From the NCBI GenBank assembly GCA_012032575.1, contig JAAUSP010000479.1, positions 1 through 5,954 of the forward strand: DNA of 5,954 bases. The letters run 5' to 3'. The notes beneath the pieces were generated by a model that saw nothing but the letters and a program-made list of their open reading frames with translations, searched no databases and was not told the DNA's origin. Source of the stretch: Anaerolineales bacterium (GTDB lineage Bacteria > Chloroflexota > Anaerolineae > 4572-78 > J111). Within the stretch, counting starts at the first letter, position 1; the number at the start of each line of letters is the position of its first letter. Shown in pieces: positions 4,979 through 5,954 of the stretch. Made by a program: the position numbers and the translations under genes.

Positions 4979-5954
4979 ATGAATGATGCAGATTTGAAGG
5001 CGCTGGAAGCCAGGTTTGAGACGATCAATGCCCAGATTCAAGCCTTTTTGCCGGAAAAAGACCGGTTTGCGCGGCTCCGGCGCGAAGCGACTGAACTTGA
5101 AGCCCGCTTCCCCAACCCGGCCGAGCGACCACCGTTATATGGTGTTCCCGTTGGGGTTAAAGATATTTTTCATGTCGCAGGGATGCCCACCCAGGCCGGC
5201 TCGCGTTTGCCGGCTGACCTGTTGACCGGCCCGGAAGCCGAGTGCGTGACCCAACTCAAAGCGGCGGGGGCGCTGGTATTGGGCAAAACCGTCACCACCG
5301 AATTTGCCTATTTTGCCCCCGGCCCAACCCGCAATCCGCACCATCTGGCTCATACGCCCGGCGGATCGAGCAGTGGTTCGGCGGCGGCGGTAGCGGCGGG
5401 ATTGTGTCCGCTGGCATTGGGGACTCAAACCATCGGCTCGATTTTGCGGCCGGCGGCTTTTTGCGGGGTGATTGGCTTCAAGCCCAGTTTTGGCCGTGTC
5501 TCCGGCGTTGGGGTTATCCCATTTTCCACCTCGCTCGATCATATCGGTTTTTTTGTTCAGGATGTCGCCGATGCGGCTCTGGCAGCAGCAGTATTGTGCC
5601 AGGGCTGGAACAAGGCCGAAGCCGCTCCGGGAGATGAAGCGGCCAAAAAGCTGCCTGTGCTGGGGGTGCCGCTCGGCCCTTATTTGCAAAAAGCCAGCCC
5701 GGAAGGTTTGGCCCATTTTGAAACAGTTCAGCAAAAATTGCAGCAGGCCGGTTTTGAGCTTCGACCCGTTGAGATATTGGCCAACTTTGAAGAGATTGCC
5801 ACCGCTCATCAGGCTCTGGCTGCCGCCGAGGCCGCCAGCATACACAGGGAGTGGTACGCCGACTTCAGCGGGCTTATATCATCCCAAAACTGCGGCGCTC
5901 ATCGAACGGGGGCAGCAGGTTTCAGCGGAGCAGATCGAGCGTTACCGGCAGGCC
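4979..5954 (+). CDS. Amidase-signature family hydrolase, C-terminus cut by window edge, one frameshift
   Basis: Cytoplasmic amide hydrolase of the amidase-signature family. The catalytic set is complete: Lys61 in GVPVGVKDIF (55-64), cis-Ser130 in GGSSSGSAAA (128-137) and nucleophile Ser154 in GTQTIGSILRPAAFCG (148-163). The 24-residue gap between the two serines matches FAAH and malonamidase E2. The usual D-T-G-G-S core is Q-T-I-G-S here. ATG 4979 is chosen from where family-like sequence begins, but its ribosome binding site is weak; ATG 4961 in frame is an alternative. After Ser297 the frame loses similarity. Dropping one G of the GGG at 5870-5872 restores GLYHPKTAALIERGQQ and 28 residues to the edge, for 325 in the window; about 100 more are expected. 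It is divergent from the xdh unit, so it might cut an amide or ureide from purine breakdown, but the substrate cannot be read from sequence. Confidence 0.88.
   Translation, partial: MNDADLKALEARFETINAQIQAFLPEKDRFARLRREATELEARFPNPAERPPLYGVPVGVKDIFHVAGMPTQAGSRLPADLLTGPEAECVTQLKAAGALVLGKTVTTEFAYFAPGPTRNPHHLAHTPGGSSSGSAAAVAAGLCPLALGTQTIGSILRPAAFCGVIGFKPSFGRVSGVGVIPFSTSLDHIGFFVQDVADAALAAAVLCQGWNKAEAAPGDEAAKKLPVLGVPLGPYLQKASPEGLAHFETVQQKLQQAGFELRPVEILANFEEIATAHQALAAAEAASIHREWYADFSGLISSQNCGAHRTGAAGFSGADRALPAG

Noticed and set aside
4798..5028. Minus-strand 76-codon frame over the hairpin upstream of the amidase
   Set aside because: It runs into the amidase gene on the opposite strand, has no good ribosome binding site, and much of it is the complement of the hairpin; no family recognised.
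5135..5845. Minus-strand open frame (236 codons) opposite the amidase
   Set aside because: The plus frame carries the full amidase signature and catalytic triad; the minus frame resembles no family.

Overview
The window looks like bacterial chromosomal DNA, gene-dense and moderately GC-rich, with Shine-Dalgarno sites in front of most genes. Protein style, the FAD / 2Fe-2S / molybdopterin gene order and the short heptamer repeats between genes remind me of Chloroflexota (Anaerolineae-like) or similar environmental bacteria. That placement is an impression, not something proven here.

Left and centre (1-4507, all minus strand, transcribed right to left): a nucleobase permease of the NCS2 family, then the FAD subunit, the 2Fe-2S subunit and the molybdopterin subunit of a xanthine dehydrogenase-type molybdenum hydroxylase. 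The last of these runs off the left edge. The four genes are co-directional with spacers of 111, 84 and 87 bases and probably form one transcription unit: the permease brings in a nucleobase and the three-subunit enzyme hydroxylates it. All three spacers contain a self-complementary element built from 7-bp tandem repeats. Two belong to one family (GTGTTGC-like) and the third to another (GGAGTAA-like).

Middle right (4508-4978): a 471-base divergent intergenic region with no secure gene. It holds several inverted repeats, a possible promoter for each direction, a possible 43-codon ORF, and a large nested hairpin (4871-4954) just before the amidase.

Right (4979-5954, plus strand): the first three quarters of an amidase-signature hydrolase with its full Ser-cisSer-Lys set, transcribed away from the permease. 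It could act on an amide or ureide from purine breakdown, but this is only context.

Four of the five main genes need single-base indels to give full-length family members: xdhA near 20-48 (at least two), xdhC near 1598-1601, xdhB at 2520-2524 and the amidase at 5870-5872. Protein similarity resumes immediately in the new frame each time. Sequencing or assembly indels therefore seem more likely than true pseudogenes, but the window alone cannot settle this.
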